Shown here: positions 45,333 to 57,040 of the stretch, piece by piece
How the letters are laid out: each line of letters opens with the position of its first letter
How positions within the stretch are numbered: position 1 is the first letter of the stretch
The notes under the pieces: model-generated
What the model saw: the letters and a program-made list of their open reading frames with translations, nothing else
Database searches by the model: none
Told to the model about the DNA's origin: nothing
Assembly: GCA_963585895.1 (NCBI GenBank)
Contig: OY757917.1
Coordinates: 106,116,944-106,180,943, forward strand
DNA length: 64,000 nt
Direction of reading: 5' to 3'
From: Sepioteuthis lessoniana
Taxonomy: Eukaryota; Mollusca; Cephalopoda; Myopsida; Loliginidae
Made by a program: the position numbers and the translations under genes

Positions 45333-46482
45333 CACTTACTTCATTTGCTTTTTATTAAAACTACATAAGACTGTTAATCTACGGCCATCAATAAACATGA
45401 TATAAAATATTCTATATAGAAAGCACATTTTGGTGAATTTAAAACTGAAGGATACGTTCATTGTCCCCAATTATTAAGATTAAAGCGTTGTGTGAATTAA
45501 GCAAATAAGTTTATTCATCACACTGATAGTCTTTATTCAGATCCCTATAGCTTTGTCTTGAGATTTAGTCTTGCAAAACTTTCCAAGTGATCACGTAAGT
45601 ATTGGATGTCATTAGTAAGGAATACAATTAGTTCCAAATCTATGATTTAGCAATTCAATCTTAATATGGTCAAACTGACAATTAGACAGTAGAAATTCAC
45701 TTGTGCAAGATTTTTACTTTAAGGTTTCCAGTGATCATTTTTAAACCGTGCCGTTTTTATTAAATTGAATCTAATTGAATCAACCTTCCTATTTAGGTTT
45801 AGTTAAAGATTACATTTCTCTACCTCGATAAAGATATTTTTTTCTTTATTTTGTGTTCTGTTAAAGTTTCAACCTGTTGCATTAGTTACTTCTTAAGGTC
45901 CCTTGTGTTTTTTTTTTGTTTTTTTTTTTGCTTCTCCGCTGCGTTCAACCCTAACCTCTGTCTTCATTATTATTTTCATTTGCTTTTTTTCTTTCTCTTC
46001 TTTCTTCATTCTCTTGTTTCATATTTTCTTCTCTTATTTTCATTTGGTATCTTCTTCTTCTTCTTCTTTATAATAAAAATCAAAAAACATAGTTTCAGAT
46101 ACTATAAAACCTGTATCGTCTCAACGCTACTTTTCCTCAACGTTTATTATCTTTTTTTTTTTCCATTCATTTTATTTTGACCTCCATTTTCTCTTCTGTT
46201 TCTGTTAGATTCTAGAGGACAAGTTTCTTTTTATTTACATAAGGAGACGTTTCGTAATCATTCTATAGCTCATAATATTGACATCAATTTTTTTTCCATG
46301 AGATAAAGCATTGTTTACGATCATCATTTTTTGTACTATTACTTCTTTCAACTTAATTTTAGATACTTTTCGTTACAACTTCTCAAATTGTCTGTTGCTT
46401 TCTTTTCAATCCGTCCTGTTTACTGATGGCCGTAGATTAACAGTATGAGTAGTTTTGATAAAAAGCAAATAAATTAAGATGA
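45333..46482. mobile_element. Unclassified element with long terminal inverted repeats
   Basis: The left end (45333-45400) and the complement of the right end (46415-46482) align over about 65-70 bp. A perfect 20-bp block lies at 45371-45390 and 46424-46443, and the flanking tttgctttttat and aaaactac segments are also paired. The interior of about 1 kb is T-rich and shows no transposase. The outer boundaries and target duplication are not resolved. It looks like a foldback or MITE-type DNA transposon of unknown superfamily. Confidence 0.7.
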
Positions 46483-46785
46483 AATAAATATGTTTATAAC
46501 TAGTTATTCAAAATAGGCTGCGTGAAAATATTTTCGACTCTTTGGCCTCTACATCAATCGCTTCGTGATTGCCTGAAAGATCAAGAAGTTTGGATTTTAT
46601 TTCTTTCTTTCCCCGAGTACAATTTACCGTTCCTCTTTAATCTCTGAAGTAATTTGCCATCTTTAGAAATCTTCTCATGAATCACCTGCCACAGCATTTG
46701 CTGGAATAACAAATGGAAAAAGTGATTCTTTATATTATTTGATTTGTTTATGACTAAATTCACAGGATGCTTTCTGTTTAACTTT

Positions 46786-46801
46786 AGTATGAGTAGTTTT
46801 G
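46786..46801 (+). repeat. Extra copy of the TIR sub-sequence
   Basis: agtatgagtagttttg is identical to 46442-46457 in the right TIR of the preceding element. It may mark a third, decayed end. Confidence 0.5.
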
Positions 46802-46817
46802 TACCGGAAAATAAATC

Positions 46818-46862
46818 ACCTATCTATCTATCTATCTATCTATCTAGCTAGCTAGCTAGCTA
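46818..46862. repeat. (CTAT)n-(CTAG)n microsatellite
   Basis: CTAT units followed by a switch to CTAG units. Confidence 0.95.
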
Positions 46863-46949
46863 AGACTCTGATTGCATCACTTTGTATGTACGGTTTATAT
46901 AGATAGGGAAAAAAGAACTAGATAAATCATTACGTAACATTCACACCGA

Positions 46950-46950
<1 letters not shown>

Positions 46951-47004
<54 letters not shown>
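46951..47004. repeat. (TA)n microsatellite
   Basis: Long AT run. Confidence 0.95.
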
Positions 47005-47005
<1 letters not shown>

Positions 47006-47380
47006 TCCCTAGTTTACTTGTTGGTTTCAAAAGCCGTGACGTAATCTGCTTTTTATGTAAATCGGATGTGATGCACTAAAATTAGAACAAACACCATGGA
47101 ACTAGTGTAAATAATTTGCGTAAATAACTCACTGAATTATAAAACTATAGCTCGACCCAAGAAAGATTTTTAATAAGACTCTAAGACGATGGAACTACAT
47201 AATGGCGTGCATTTGTATACAGATTTTCCATGTAAATATCTTAATTTATAGTATACACATTTTAAAACGTTTTTATTTATTTTAAATACTTTGTTTAGTC
47301 TCATTTATTATTCTAATGTTTATTTCCATTTGCATTCTTCATTCTGAATATATTTTAAGCAAAATCTATTCAACACCCTT

Positions 47381-47448
47381 TCATTATGATGTTCGTGACA
47401 TTTCTGAGTCACGTAACGTTGAACATTATGACTTTCGCTGAAAGGAAA
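47381..47448 (+). repeat. Short dispersed repeat, copy 2
   Basis: It matches 17400-17466 (see that entry). Confidence 0.6.
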
Positions 47449-47747
47449 TTTAGTCAAGAAAAGTGTCTATATATATATATATATTAGAGTGAATCGAGCT
47501 CGGTTTGATCTTCAAAAGAGTTATAATTATTTCGGAAGCTTATATAATTTAACTAAGAATCATTAATATGTGTCATTTATTTGAGAATATAACAAATTAC
47601 TATTGGTATCGTTAACATTATAGTATTTTAAAAGATACTTTGAAGCTGTATTTACAAGAATATTCTGTTGCATTTATTTAAAGGTCTTTGATTTTTTCGT
47701 TTGTTTTTTTTATCATCTATTTATTTTAGTGGGCCATATATACATAC

Positions 47748-47751
<4 letters not shown>

Positions 47752-47803
<52 letters not shown>
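47752..47803. repeat. (GA)n microsatellite
   Basis: About 25 GA units, near perfect. Confidence 0.95.
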
Positions 47804-47807
<4 letters not shown>

Positions 47808-48355
47808 AGGCAGTACATTGACAATGATGTATCTCCACCGCCTACCCTAAAATCTGAGCTCCGTTGAAGAAAATTTAAGTTGTATGTATGATAAGATCAC
47901 CATATTTTGCATTTTAAAACCATAATCAGACACTGAATGCAAACTCTCAACAAATACAAGGTGTGCATGAAAATCCAAGAAAATACCACTCACTCGTCAC
48001 TGTGAAAAATGAAGGGCTTCACAAAGTAATATTCAGCAAAAAACATATACGATAAAATGTTGGATTAAAACTGGCCTGTTCTATCCCATCCACCACATCC
48101 AACATACTTTACAATCAGTGATTTCCATCTTTTTTTCTATTTTACAATATGATCTGAATAAAAAAAAAAATTCTCAAGAAGATCAGTTAACAACGTTTGT
48201 GGAAATTTTTTTGTGTTCGAAACAAGCTGATTTTTTTATGGGGTGAATCAACAAATTATCTAATGAATGGCAAGATGTGATTCAAAATAGTTGCAATTTA
48301 CTATTAAGTGAAATGAACTAATTTCAAGTTATTGTGACAGCAAATTGACTAAAAT
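47804..48355. other. Non-coding stretch, nothing recognised
   Basis: AT-rich. Confidence 0.5.
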
Positions 48356-48357
48356 CC

Positions 48358-49391
48358 CAAAACGGGACTTTATTTTCGCACGTGTGAAGACGGGGCAGGT
48401 TGGCACTTGATCCCCTACAGAAATAAGTCCTGTTCAGAGTTCTTCTCTCAGTCATATAAGAACTGGCATATTACATGAGGGAATAATTTAGGGCCAGACT
48501 GACCACCGCTGGCAAAGGGGTTCCAAATTTCACACTATCACACACCCACCAGGCCGCTTTCTTCTTTCCCCGAGATAATGGAAGAATACGGGCCTATAGG
48601 TCTTAGTCGTAATAATATTAATATTGTTGTAGTCGGCAACTCCGGTTTCCCGTGTGATACTTTAGGAATTAATAGGACAGTTCTAAGCAAGATAATATAA
48701 GGCGAATAGAAGCTGAAAGGAAAGCATGAAATAACAACATAGACCACATGGTAAAATGAAAATACATAGGTTCTTTACTACGGTTATATATATATATATA
48801 TATATATATATACGTTCGGAGTTTCAAAACATATAATTGGATAGTCCATGAATATGAATATCTTTTCTTGGCTTTTATCCTTTTTCAAATTGAGAGAGAG
48901 AGAGAGTGGTAAACAAAATTTGGGTGTAAAGGAAAAATGTCCCAAAGTTACTTATCTTATTTTCGACGGGGTTCCACTGGAGAATTTTTTTCTTTCACGG
49001 GCTACTAGACTTTGTACTGTTTTTAATACTGGCTTGAAGGACTTGGGGTCCTTCGTGTCTCAGCTAATCTTTTTGTCTTTAGCCCGGAGTAAAATGGCTA
49101 TGGCCCGTCTGCCACGAGCCTTGCTCAAAAAACTTCTTTTTTGTGCCTTACTTCCGCTGAGGGGAAGGGAACCCCACTTCCGTTTTGGGGTCCCAGCCAA
49201 TCATTTGGCTTCTCTCTCTTTCCCCTTCCGATGTCCGGCGACCTGAGGTCACTTAAGTGCGAACATCTGGTCTCCTGTGTGACCCACATTCCTTCCTAAT
49301 GGTCACTTTTTGACTGCTAGATAGTGCTAATAGCAACACGGGAGAATAGTATCAGCCTTACCTCTTCGTCTCCGTGAGCTATCACGTGACA
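48358..49391 (-). mobile_element. Repeat X, copy B
   Basis: The minus strand starts TGTCACGTG at 49391 and runs through atgattggct, ctccgggct, tcaagcca, gtcgaaaa and a CT tract to ttcagcttc, aggcccg and cgtcttcacacgtgcgaaa. The order matches copy A. A TA array at 48785-48812 separates the two parts. A plus-strand 132-codon frame (48848-49246) is antisense to the element and is probably fortuitous. Confidence 0.75.
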
Positions 49392-50225
49392 TTATTCATC
49401 AATAAATAATAAAAAATATTCATGAGCAAATTAATGAAGAAAAAAAGAAAAACACACAGCTCATAACACACATCAGAACAAACATGAGCTGTTGCCAACA
49501 AATTCGTTTCCATATTTAACAAATATGTCACTGAAGGAAGTGAATGAATTAGATTTGGCAGGATTTGAAACTGCATAGATGAAGTTAAGATCCAGAATTT
49601 TAACCATATGACAAAATATGCATTATATAAAAAATAATCTAATCTCTAGGGATGATAAATTTGGGCGAAATAATTTCATGTAATTATCAATATTATTTTT
49701 TTACTACTTCCTTTTCTAATCCAAAATATTTATTAACGAAAAATAATTAAAACCAGTGGAGTGGTAATTTACTAAGCTTTTTGCTTAGATGTGGCACAAG
49801 GCCATATGAAATGGGCACCCAAGTGGAGTGTAAAGATTTCGAAAATAAAAATAGAAATGTCTGTTCTATTTAATTAATTTGCGGTTCTAATCAACTTTTT
49901 TTTAAATGAAAATAAAAATAATGATACATTTGGAGACTTAGACAAAAAAATCATAGCATTTCTTTTTTGATCCAGAGCTAAAAGGCAAAGAGTTATTGTC
50001 TGATTACAATATTTTTTCCCAAAAATATTTACATTTTAGTAAGTTGTGGATTTAAACTGATTTTATATTCAAAATGAATGTTTGTTATATAATGCCCAGT
50101 AACAATCAAATTTTTTTCCGCCAAAAATAATTGTCTGAGAATTTGATTATCAAAATTCGTCCGCCGATTAAAATTGTTTTAATTGCTAACTAATTTATGT
50201 TTTTTAAAACACGGTTTATCGAAAC
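49392..50225. other. Non-coding stretch, nothing recognised
   Basis: Strongly AT-rich. Confidence 0.5.
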
Positions 50226-50303
50226 AATATATATATATATACATATATATGTACATATATGTATATATGTGTGTGTGTGTATGTGTGTGTGTGTGTGTAT
50301 GTG
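50226..50303. repeat. (TA)n-(GT)n microsatellite
   Basis: Interrupted TA run followed by a GT run. Confidence 0.9.
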
Positions 50304-50506
50304 AACACGATCTTTCCGCCATAAGATTTAAAACACTCTCACGACATGGGTTTCACTTATCTAATCTCAAGGTAAGCATTTATTATCCCGTCTGAAATCT
50401 GTTAAATTCAGCTGAACTGCCTTCCAATATTGATTTGCAATTCCTTGCATAAACGAGAATATTTTTTCTAATTTCAAACGTTTTAGAATAAAAATTTATA
50501 TATATG

Positions 50507-50818
50507 GCGGCAACACCCCACAAGACACCAACTGTACGGCCACCTACCCCCTATCACGAAAACTATTCAAGTTAGACGAGCCAGACATGCAGGACACTGC
50601 TGGAGAAGCAGGGACGAACTCATAAGTGTTGTACTCTTATGGACCCCCACAGATGGCCGTGCAAAAGCAGGACGACCAGCGCAAACATACATTCAGCAGC
50701 TATGTGAGGATACGGTATGTTGTCCTGAAGATCTACCTAGGGCGATGAACGATAGGGAGGAGTGGCAAGAGAGGGTCAGGGATATCCGTGCTACCAGCGC
50801 GATATGATGATGATGATA
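50507..50818 (+). mobile_element. LINE-B 3' end, strongly 5'-truncated
   Basis: It encodes the LINE-B C-terminal sequence from the QHPTRHQLYGHLPP region through RHAGHCWRSRDELIS to the end, then a (GAT)n tail at about 50803-50818. It sits in a TA-rich target. High similarity to the 42.5- and 52.6-kb copies. Confidence 0.93.
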
Positions 50819-51430
50819 TATATATATGAGGGAATTAGTAATGTACTTTTTTTTTTTGTTTATATTTGGCAATGTAACGTAATTGAAGGGCTTATCGATG
50901 ATTGAAATTGACCAAAAACTGAGTAACCAAGTAGATAGTCCCCGAACATCCTGGCTAAGGCTTTTGCTGTAGTTAAAAATAACTCGGGAAAACTGGAGGT
51001 CCCAAAAATTCTTGTTGTACACATGTGAAGAATCGGCGGAAGCAGATGTTTCTCCTGCCGACAGCAAGATGAAGGGTGGGGACGACTCGTGTCCATTGGG
51101 CAATTGATGGCGAGATGTAATGAGATAAAGTGTTGAACACCAGCCACAAAGATGTAAGGAGGCGAAAATTTACGAGACACTTTTTCGGAGGGTGTGCTCC
51201 AAAGGGAGGCTTAGACTAAATGCGATCTAGAGAACAAGCATGTTAGAAATACAACAGAAAACAAGGAAGAAAATCCAAGGTCTCTGCCTGCTCTCTTTAT
51301 TCTCAACAAGATATTTTACTCGTCTTTGTTTAATTAACGCGGTCGCCGTTGTTTCCATACTCCATTTCTATCTCCCGGCAACTATCAACAAGTTGTAGAA
51401 ATAAATAAACCTTTGGGTAGTTAAATAGAG
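50819..51430. other. Unclassified GC-intermediate block
   Basis: The segment 50930-51230 is less AT-rich and could be part of an unlabelled repeat. I found no second copy in the window and no domain. Confidence 0.4.
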
Positions 51431-52060
51431 TTTCTTATGTTCGTCAAATTTCACCACATTAGGGTCACAAGATCTTGGAGGTACTGCTGTCTTTTTAGTA
51501 CCGTTATGTCACAACACAAGGCCATGAGAAAGAGGTTCCTAATGAGATTCGAAGTCATTTGTAAAGGTTTCAACATCTACCTTGCTAAAAATCACACCAC
51601 CCGAATAGAGAAGTATATCTGCGAGTTTGCGCATGTGTGTCGGTTAAATTATTTGGTTGAAGCATAATTTCAATATATTTTACATGAATACTTTCCTTTT
51701 TACCATACATTTTCAGTGAAAGATAAATAATAATGAAATATTCAAATGAATAAAGAAATGCATGTTCTATATCTAAAAATCGTTTTTTTTTTCGTTTTTT
51801 TTTATTAATAGTTTCATGAGTCCCAGATTTAATAGAAAAATTAGCAGCAAACCCTTACCCTTCTTGTTTAATGAATCAGAAATGCAATGCAAAATGTATA
51901 TGTTCAGCACTTTTGAGAAACAAAAGACCCGAGCAACAATCACGTCTGTGATGTTGATACTGTTTTTTTACTAGTAGGTTTGTTTTAGTGGATGGAGTTG
52001 CTTGCTCCATACCTTAGACTCCTCTGTCAGCTGGAGGCAGAAGAATACGCAGACTACCCC
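51431..52060. other. Non-coding stretch, nothing recognised
   Basis: AT-rich with poly-T tracts. Confidence 0.5.
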
Positions 52061-52062
52061 TC

Positions 52063-52335
52063 GTGGTGTAATGGTTAAACCGATGAACTGCGGAATCGTA
52101 GTACGCGAGTTCGTACTCCAGTCGCGCTATTACGTTCACTTTCGGGCAAATACCCTTGGGAAAGGTATGAACCCCCTTATTCTCCTTCCAGCTATAGGTA
52201 AATAGTAGGACGGACTAGGTTCTTCAGCCTTGGTGAGGCAACTAGTCTAGGAGAAGGAAAACTCTGAATTCAAACCTCTTAAACTCCGCTTAAAAATTGA
52301 CTTGTGTCATATCCTGCCCGAGCCGATGTGTTGGT
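52063..52335 (+). mobile_element. Chimeric or nested SINE (SINE-2 head, SINE-1 tail)
   Basis: The head cctcgtggtgtaatggtta ... gtacgcgagttcgtactcc is SINE-2 type (compare the minus strand at 39.6 kb). After the shared core (acccttgggaaaggtatgaa ... ggtaaatagta) the sequence is SINE-1 type: ctagtctaggagaagg, then cctgcccgag. ggtaaatagta occurs at both edges of the SINE-1-type part (52196-52206 and 52331-52341), so a truncated SINE-1 inserted into a SINE-2 is an alternative to template switching. Confidence 0.85.
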
Positions 52336-52339
52336 AAAT

Positions 52340-52530
52340 AGTACCCCTATGTAGTTTGGTAAGACTCTTAACTTGTGTCATGGGTATGTCTCTACACGAT
52401 GCGATGATGAGGCTCCAGTCCTTTAGCTTTGGTGAATGTGTTGTACACCTTCATTGCCATTATTGTCCGATTCAATCAAAGTCATAATGGTAAAATCTGT
52501 AAGGGACCATTTATGAGTCAAATAAAACTA
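52340..52530 (+). mobile_element. AR-element head, diverged
   Basis: Landmarks are tgtgtcatgggtatg, gatgatgaggctccag and cattgccattattgtcc. No array or tail before LINE-B. Confidence 0.6.
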
Positions 52531-52624
52531 TTTAACCATTTAACTTTGAGCAAACACGCAATTAATATTTAATAGAATAATTAATATTAAATAGCAATTC
52601 TTGAAACCATCATAATCATCATCA

Positions 52625-54184
52625 TCATATCGTGCTGGTAGCACGGATATCCCTGACCTTCTCTCGCCATTTTTCCCTATCGTTCATCGCCTCAGGCAGG
52701 TCTTCTGGACAACATCCCGTATCCTCACATAGTTGCTGAATGTATGTTTGTGCTGGTCGTCCTGCTTTTGCACAGCCATGTGTGGGGGACCATAAGAGTA
52801 CATCACTTCTGAGTTCGTCCCTGCTTCTCCAGCAGTGTCCTGCATGTCTGGTTTGTCTAACTTGAATAGTTTTCGTGATAGGAGGACTGTGGCCGTAGAG
52901 TTGGTGTCCTATGGGGTGTTGCCACCAGGACTTGTTCAAGATAGCTTGCAGAATTCCCCAGCCGTTTTGTTAGAGTCCAGGTACTGAATCCATATAGCAG
53001 TATCGATGTGACCGCTGCTTGGAAGAAACTGCGTTTCATTTTATCGGTTAGGTCTGATTTCCATATAATCGATAACCTATTGATAGCTGTCCATGCTTTC
53101 GGTAACCTTGTGTCGATGTCCTTTTTGGTTGATGTAACGCTGCTTCCTAGGTAAGTGAATTTGTCTACTAGTTTAAGAGGGGATCCTTCTAGAGTGGAGA
53201 TGTCGCCCGTGTGATTATAGCACATATATTCCGTTTTGTGTGCATTAACATAGAGGCCTATGCCTGCAGCTGCTCGTTCCAAACTATGCAGTAGTGTTTC
53301 GGCTTGGTCGGGTGTATTTGCCAGTATCGCTATGTCATCGGCGTAGTCGGCGTCGGTAATTGTTTTTGCGGGGTACCTTCTGCTTCTTTTCTTCGTCAGC
53401 TCGAAGCCATTCTCTTTGATTTTGTCAATCGATGTTCTAAGTACGTAGTCTAGACAAATGATAAAGAGGTACGGAGCCAGCGTGTCTCCTTGTAGTACTC
53501 CTGCTACAAGGTCGAAGTATTCCGTGTCTCCATCTGGTGATCGTACTTTTACTTTGGTGTTTCTATAGAGAATCGTTATTGCTGCTACTATTTCGTTAGT
53601 TAGGCCGTACGCTAGTAGGATTTGTTCCATCTTTCCTCCGTGAATGGAATCGAAAGCCTTGGTAAAGTCGACAAATATTAATGTCGCTTGTAGGTTCTTT
53701 GCCCGTACACCTTTAATGATACTACGGTGGTTAATATTTGTGAGGTCGTGGATCTATTTCTTCGGAAGCCATTTTGGTTTTTCCTAAGTATGTTGTCGAT
53801 TTTGGGTTCTATGCGGTTTCGTAGGAGGGCATTGTAGCTTTTGACTGCTATGGATGTAAGTGTTATGCCTCGGTAGTTTTTGGCTAATCCGAGGTCACCC
53901 TTTTTAGGGAATGGGAGTATGCATCCCTTCATCCTTCTCTCTGTCGGATTTTGATTATTTACTGCGTTGCAGTGCCGGAGCAGTATGTCGTCGAATTGTT
54001 TGGTCTTCCATACTTCTGGGGGAATCTCATCCAGCCCAGCAGCTTTCCTATTTTTAATTTTTCTGAGAACCGAGTCGAGTTCTTCTTGTGTGAACGGTCC
54101 TAGTTTAATGTCCAATTGTTTTCTAATTATTCTGGTGATTGGTTCATGTGTTACTTTCTGTGGATTTCCTTGTAGGTTTTCCAC
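52625..54184 (-). pseudogene. LINE-B reverse transcriptase and C-terminal region
   Basis: Frame 54184-53678 has KAAGLDEIPPEVW, FPKKGDLGLAKNYRGITL and NQNGFRRNRSTTSQ, then a frameshift near 53725. Frame 53630-52857 follows FVDFTKAFDSIHGGKM and has GVLQGDTLAPYLFI, the catalytic box YADDIAIL, NAHKTEYMC and KFTYLGSSV. A deletion of about 35 bp near 52955 removes the EKKLDGNYT segment (present at 42.8 kb) and shifts the frame. The last frame (52939-52625) carries RHAGHCWRSRDEL and ends before the (ATG)n tail. The catalytic aspartates are intact, so inactivation is by frameshift. Confidence 0.93.
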
Positions 54185-54658
54185 AGTTTTATTCTTTCTT
54201 GTTGGTTTGCAGCTTTCAGTTTTGATTTGGCTGTGCTCTTTCTTCTGCTCACTTCGTTTATTGTTTGCCAGGCTATCCTAGATTGTCTATCTTCCACCGA
54301 GTCTCTAATCTTATCTATCTGATTTTGAATGTATTCTATCCGTTCCTTTATATATATGCCTGCTAATTGATATTGTGCCGTTTTTAGTTTTCGGGCATTT
54401 GCGTATGTTTTAGTTTTTTGAGGCTTTTTTCACTAGTGCACGTTTTTCTCTCATCGCTAAAGTTTCCCATGGGACTCTATATCTAGTTTTGAGTTTTGTT
54501 GGAATATATTTCGCTGCTGCCTCGAGGTGCGCATTGACGAAATTTTCATATTCGTTATTTGGTGTACTTTTTCCGTCTTCTCTTGTTGTGTTTCGAATCT
54601 GTTTCTTAATTCTAATACGTATTTATCTCTTATATCTCCGTTGTTCAATAGGGCCCAG

Positions 54659-55455
54659 TCATAGTGTTTGGTGGTCGCTGTTCGTTTGGCGGTTTTTTCG
54701 TAGGCTTAGCCGTATTTTTGCCGTGACTATTCGGTGATCGGAGGACACACCCTCGAAAGAGGAGTATGCCTCGCAATTCATTGCACTATTTTTCCATTTC
54801 TTGTTTATAAAGACGTAGTCTATCTGTGCTTTACTATTGTTCGCGTACGTGTATGTCCATAGTTTGCCCTCCCTTTTTTGGTAGTTTGTATTGAGGTATG
54901 TTAATCTATTTTCTATCATGTAATCTGTTAGATGTTGCCCATTTCTATTTGACGTGTTGTGGAGGCTGTATTTGTTGTGTCCGTTTTTCCTGATTTGGGC
55001 ATTCATGTCTCCGCCAATGACTAACATGTTGCGTTTCGGGATGCTACGCACTAATGAGGATAACTCATCGTAGAATGTGACTAGTTCAGTTTCTTCACTA
55101 ACATTGGTAGGGCTGTAGCAGGAGATGATTGCTGCTCTGGGGTTGCCGTTAAAAGTAGCTGCCATCATCCTAGGTTGTATTTTCTCAATGCTATTTAGCG
55201 TTTTTAATGCTCTAGGTCCTATAAGCATTTCTACCCCTCCTACTGCGGCGTTGACAGAGTTTTTCCCTGCAGATACAGTGACGATCGTCCATCCATTTCC
55301 AGTTTCGTGATATTTTATATCTTCGGTGTGCGTGTATCTCTGTTCTTGTAGGCATATTATGTCTGTCTTATGTTCTATAGCCGATGCTATTAGCTCTGGT
55401 AGTTGCCCTATTCTGTTTAAGGTTCTTACGTTAAATGTCGGTATTTGTAGTGTTT
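54659..55455 (-). pseudogene. LINE-B endonuclease domain
   Basis: It starts around TFNVRTLNRIGQLPELIA. It continues DIICLQEQRYTHTED (catalytic Glu region), IISCYSPTN, NMLVIGGDMNAQI (the GDxNA motif) and, near its end, AQIDYVF and GVSSDHRIV (the catalytic SDH). All main APE-type landmarks are present in one frame from about 55453 to 54659. The upstream start is in a different frame. The protein nicks target DNA to prime reverse transcription. The frame is lost just after SLRKNRQTNSDHQTL. Confidence 0.92.
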
Positions 55456-55794
55456 GTTTTCATTTTAGTAGTTTTTGTCGTTTGAGCTCTGTAGCTGATT
55501 TTTCGAACTCTGAGGCCAGGGCTCCAACTTCAGCAGGAAGCGCCCCTTTTTCACCCGCGCGAAGAACGATGGGGTTTGTGTATGTGGTTTGAGTGTGGGT
55601 GATGGTTATCTTTCGATAGCTGTTTTATTCTCTTCTATAGAAGTCACTCTTATAGAGGAGCAGCAGTAGTTCCCCGATTGAACTGCAAACACATGACTTC
55701 TGTATCGTCTAAAACTTTTTACCTCACTAATCATATATATAAACAGGTTTTGACTTTAAATAACCGTTAAGAGTAGATATGCCTTCGGACCAAC

Positions 55795-55965
55795 CAACCA
55801 ACTATCCATGACCTAGACCAGTTGTATTACCAAATTTAAAAAGCCTAGTCTGTCCTCTTATCTTGCCATATCTGATATGTTGATTTGAAGAAAAATAGTC
55901 ATGCCATTGCTGAAGACTATTGCAAGAAAATGAAAAGCTAAAGGTTCATCCAAGGTTTATACTTG
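55795..55965 (-). mobile_element. Old SINE-1-like fragment
   Basis: ctagaccagttgtattacc, aaaaagcctagtctgtcct and catgccattgctgaag parallel the minus-strand SINE-1 tail and core. Both ends are lost. Confidence 0.55.
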
Positions 55966-56455
55966 GCTTGTTGAATCTATTTCTTAAGACGATTTTATAC
56001 TGATAAGTTAAGTCTACGAGTGCTAAACCACAACTATAGAATTCCCCACACGATATAACTTCATTATAACACTGATAGATCATGTTTCTAACAACAGGGA
56101 CCAATAGTATTATCATCGTTTTTTATTAGATAATTAAGACCGATTGTTCATCCGCGGACTTAGAATTTTAAGCTAATATTCAAATAATGTTTCTATTCTA
56201 TGAACGGCTATTTTCAGTAGGTTTAAGTATTCGTGCAGTCTGATGTAACCCACGAAAAAAAAAATATATATATAAAAAAAGAATGAAAATATCAAAAGAA
56301 TTTTTTGAAGAAATATGTAGAATGAAATTTAGAACAACAGTAAACAAAACATATTCACATTTACGCAAAAAGAAATATGAAGAGACAAACGCAGAGACAG
56401 AAACATACAAACAAAAATTACACACCAAATTCAAATTTTAAGCACACGTAAGAAC
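55966..56455. other. Non-coding stretch, nothing recognised
   Basis: AT-rich. Confidence 0.5.
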
Positions 56456-56458
56456 AAT

Positions 56459-56465
56459 ACACACA

Positions 56466-56500
<35 letters not shown>
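56459..56500. repeat. (CA)n microsatellite
   Basis: CA run with one T interruption. Confidence 0.95.
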
Positions 56501-56504
<4 letters not shown>

Positions 56505-56774
56505 CCACATATATATATATGCATGCAAATACGCAGAGACAATTTTATACACGTAAACATAAGCGCAGATACACACGCAAGCAATAGCCACGAAATGCAA
56601 AACAAATAAACATGAAATGTACTCAAAGGAAAACGCCACAACTTAAACCCACAAACAAATAGATTCCAAAATGCACATATATACATCGACTGATCATAAC
56701 ACCAATACCTACACGCATACACTCACACACACACACTCACACACACACCAAACACAACACACATATAATCACAT

Positions 56775-57040
56775 AGCGTTACGGTTATCATCGTTGTAAA
56801 TGAAATCAGTGAATCGAGTTCCAATCTTGGACAAGGCTGTTTGAGTTTTACTTCATTTTAATCTATTCAGGAAAATCATGAATCTATCAATTCTCTTTCT
56901 TGCAAGTGATAGATAACAGAACAGAGTGATTTTTTGAACCCTTACGCACCAGGTAAGCAGAGGAAAAGCTTTGAATTCAAACTAACTTTACTCTGTTTAA
57001 AAAGTGACCTTCTGTCACATCTAATCCGTGGTGAATATAC
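56775..57040 (+). mobile_element. Old SINE-1-like copy, near full length
   Basis: gcgttacggttatcatcg (box A), gaatcgagttccaatcttgg (box B), a degraded core, then gctttgaattcaaact and gtgaccttctgtcacatc in the tail. High divergence. Confidence 0.75.

Larger units (their letters stand above)
52608..55690 (-). mobile_element. LINE-B (RTE-like), nearly full length, inactive
   Basis: About 3.1 kb on the minus strand: a 5' region (55690-55460), an AP endonuclease, a coiled or basic linker, an RT, a C-terminal region, and an (ATG)n tail at 52629-52608. RTE elements are about 3.2 kb and end in short simple repeats, so this is close to full length. Frame breaks occur near 54660, 54450, 53725 and 52955, so no intact protein is made. 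The reading frames are long, making it the best-preserved autonomous element in the window. Confidence 0.93.

Noticed and set aside
48848-49246. 132-codon plus-strand frame
   Set aside because: Antisense to Repeat X copy B; copy A does not preserve an equivalent frame.
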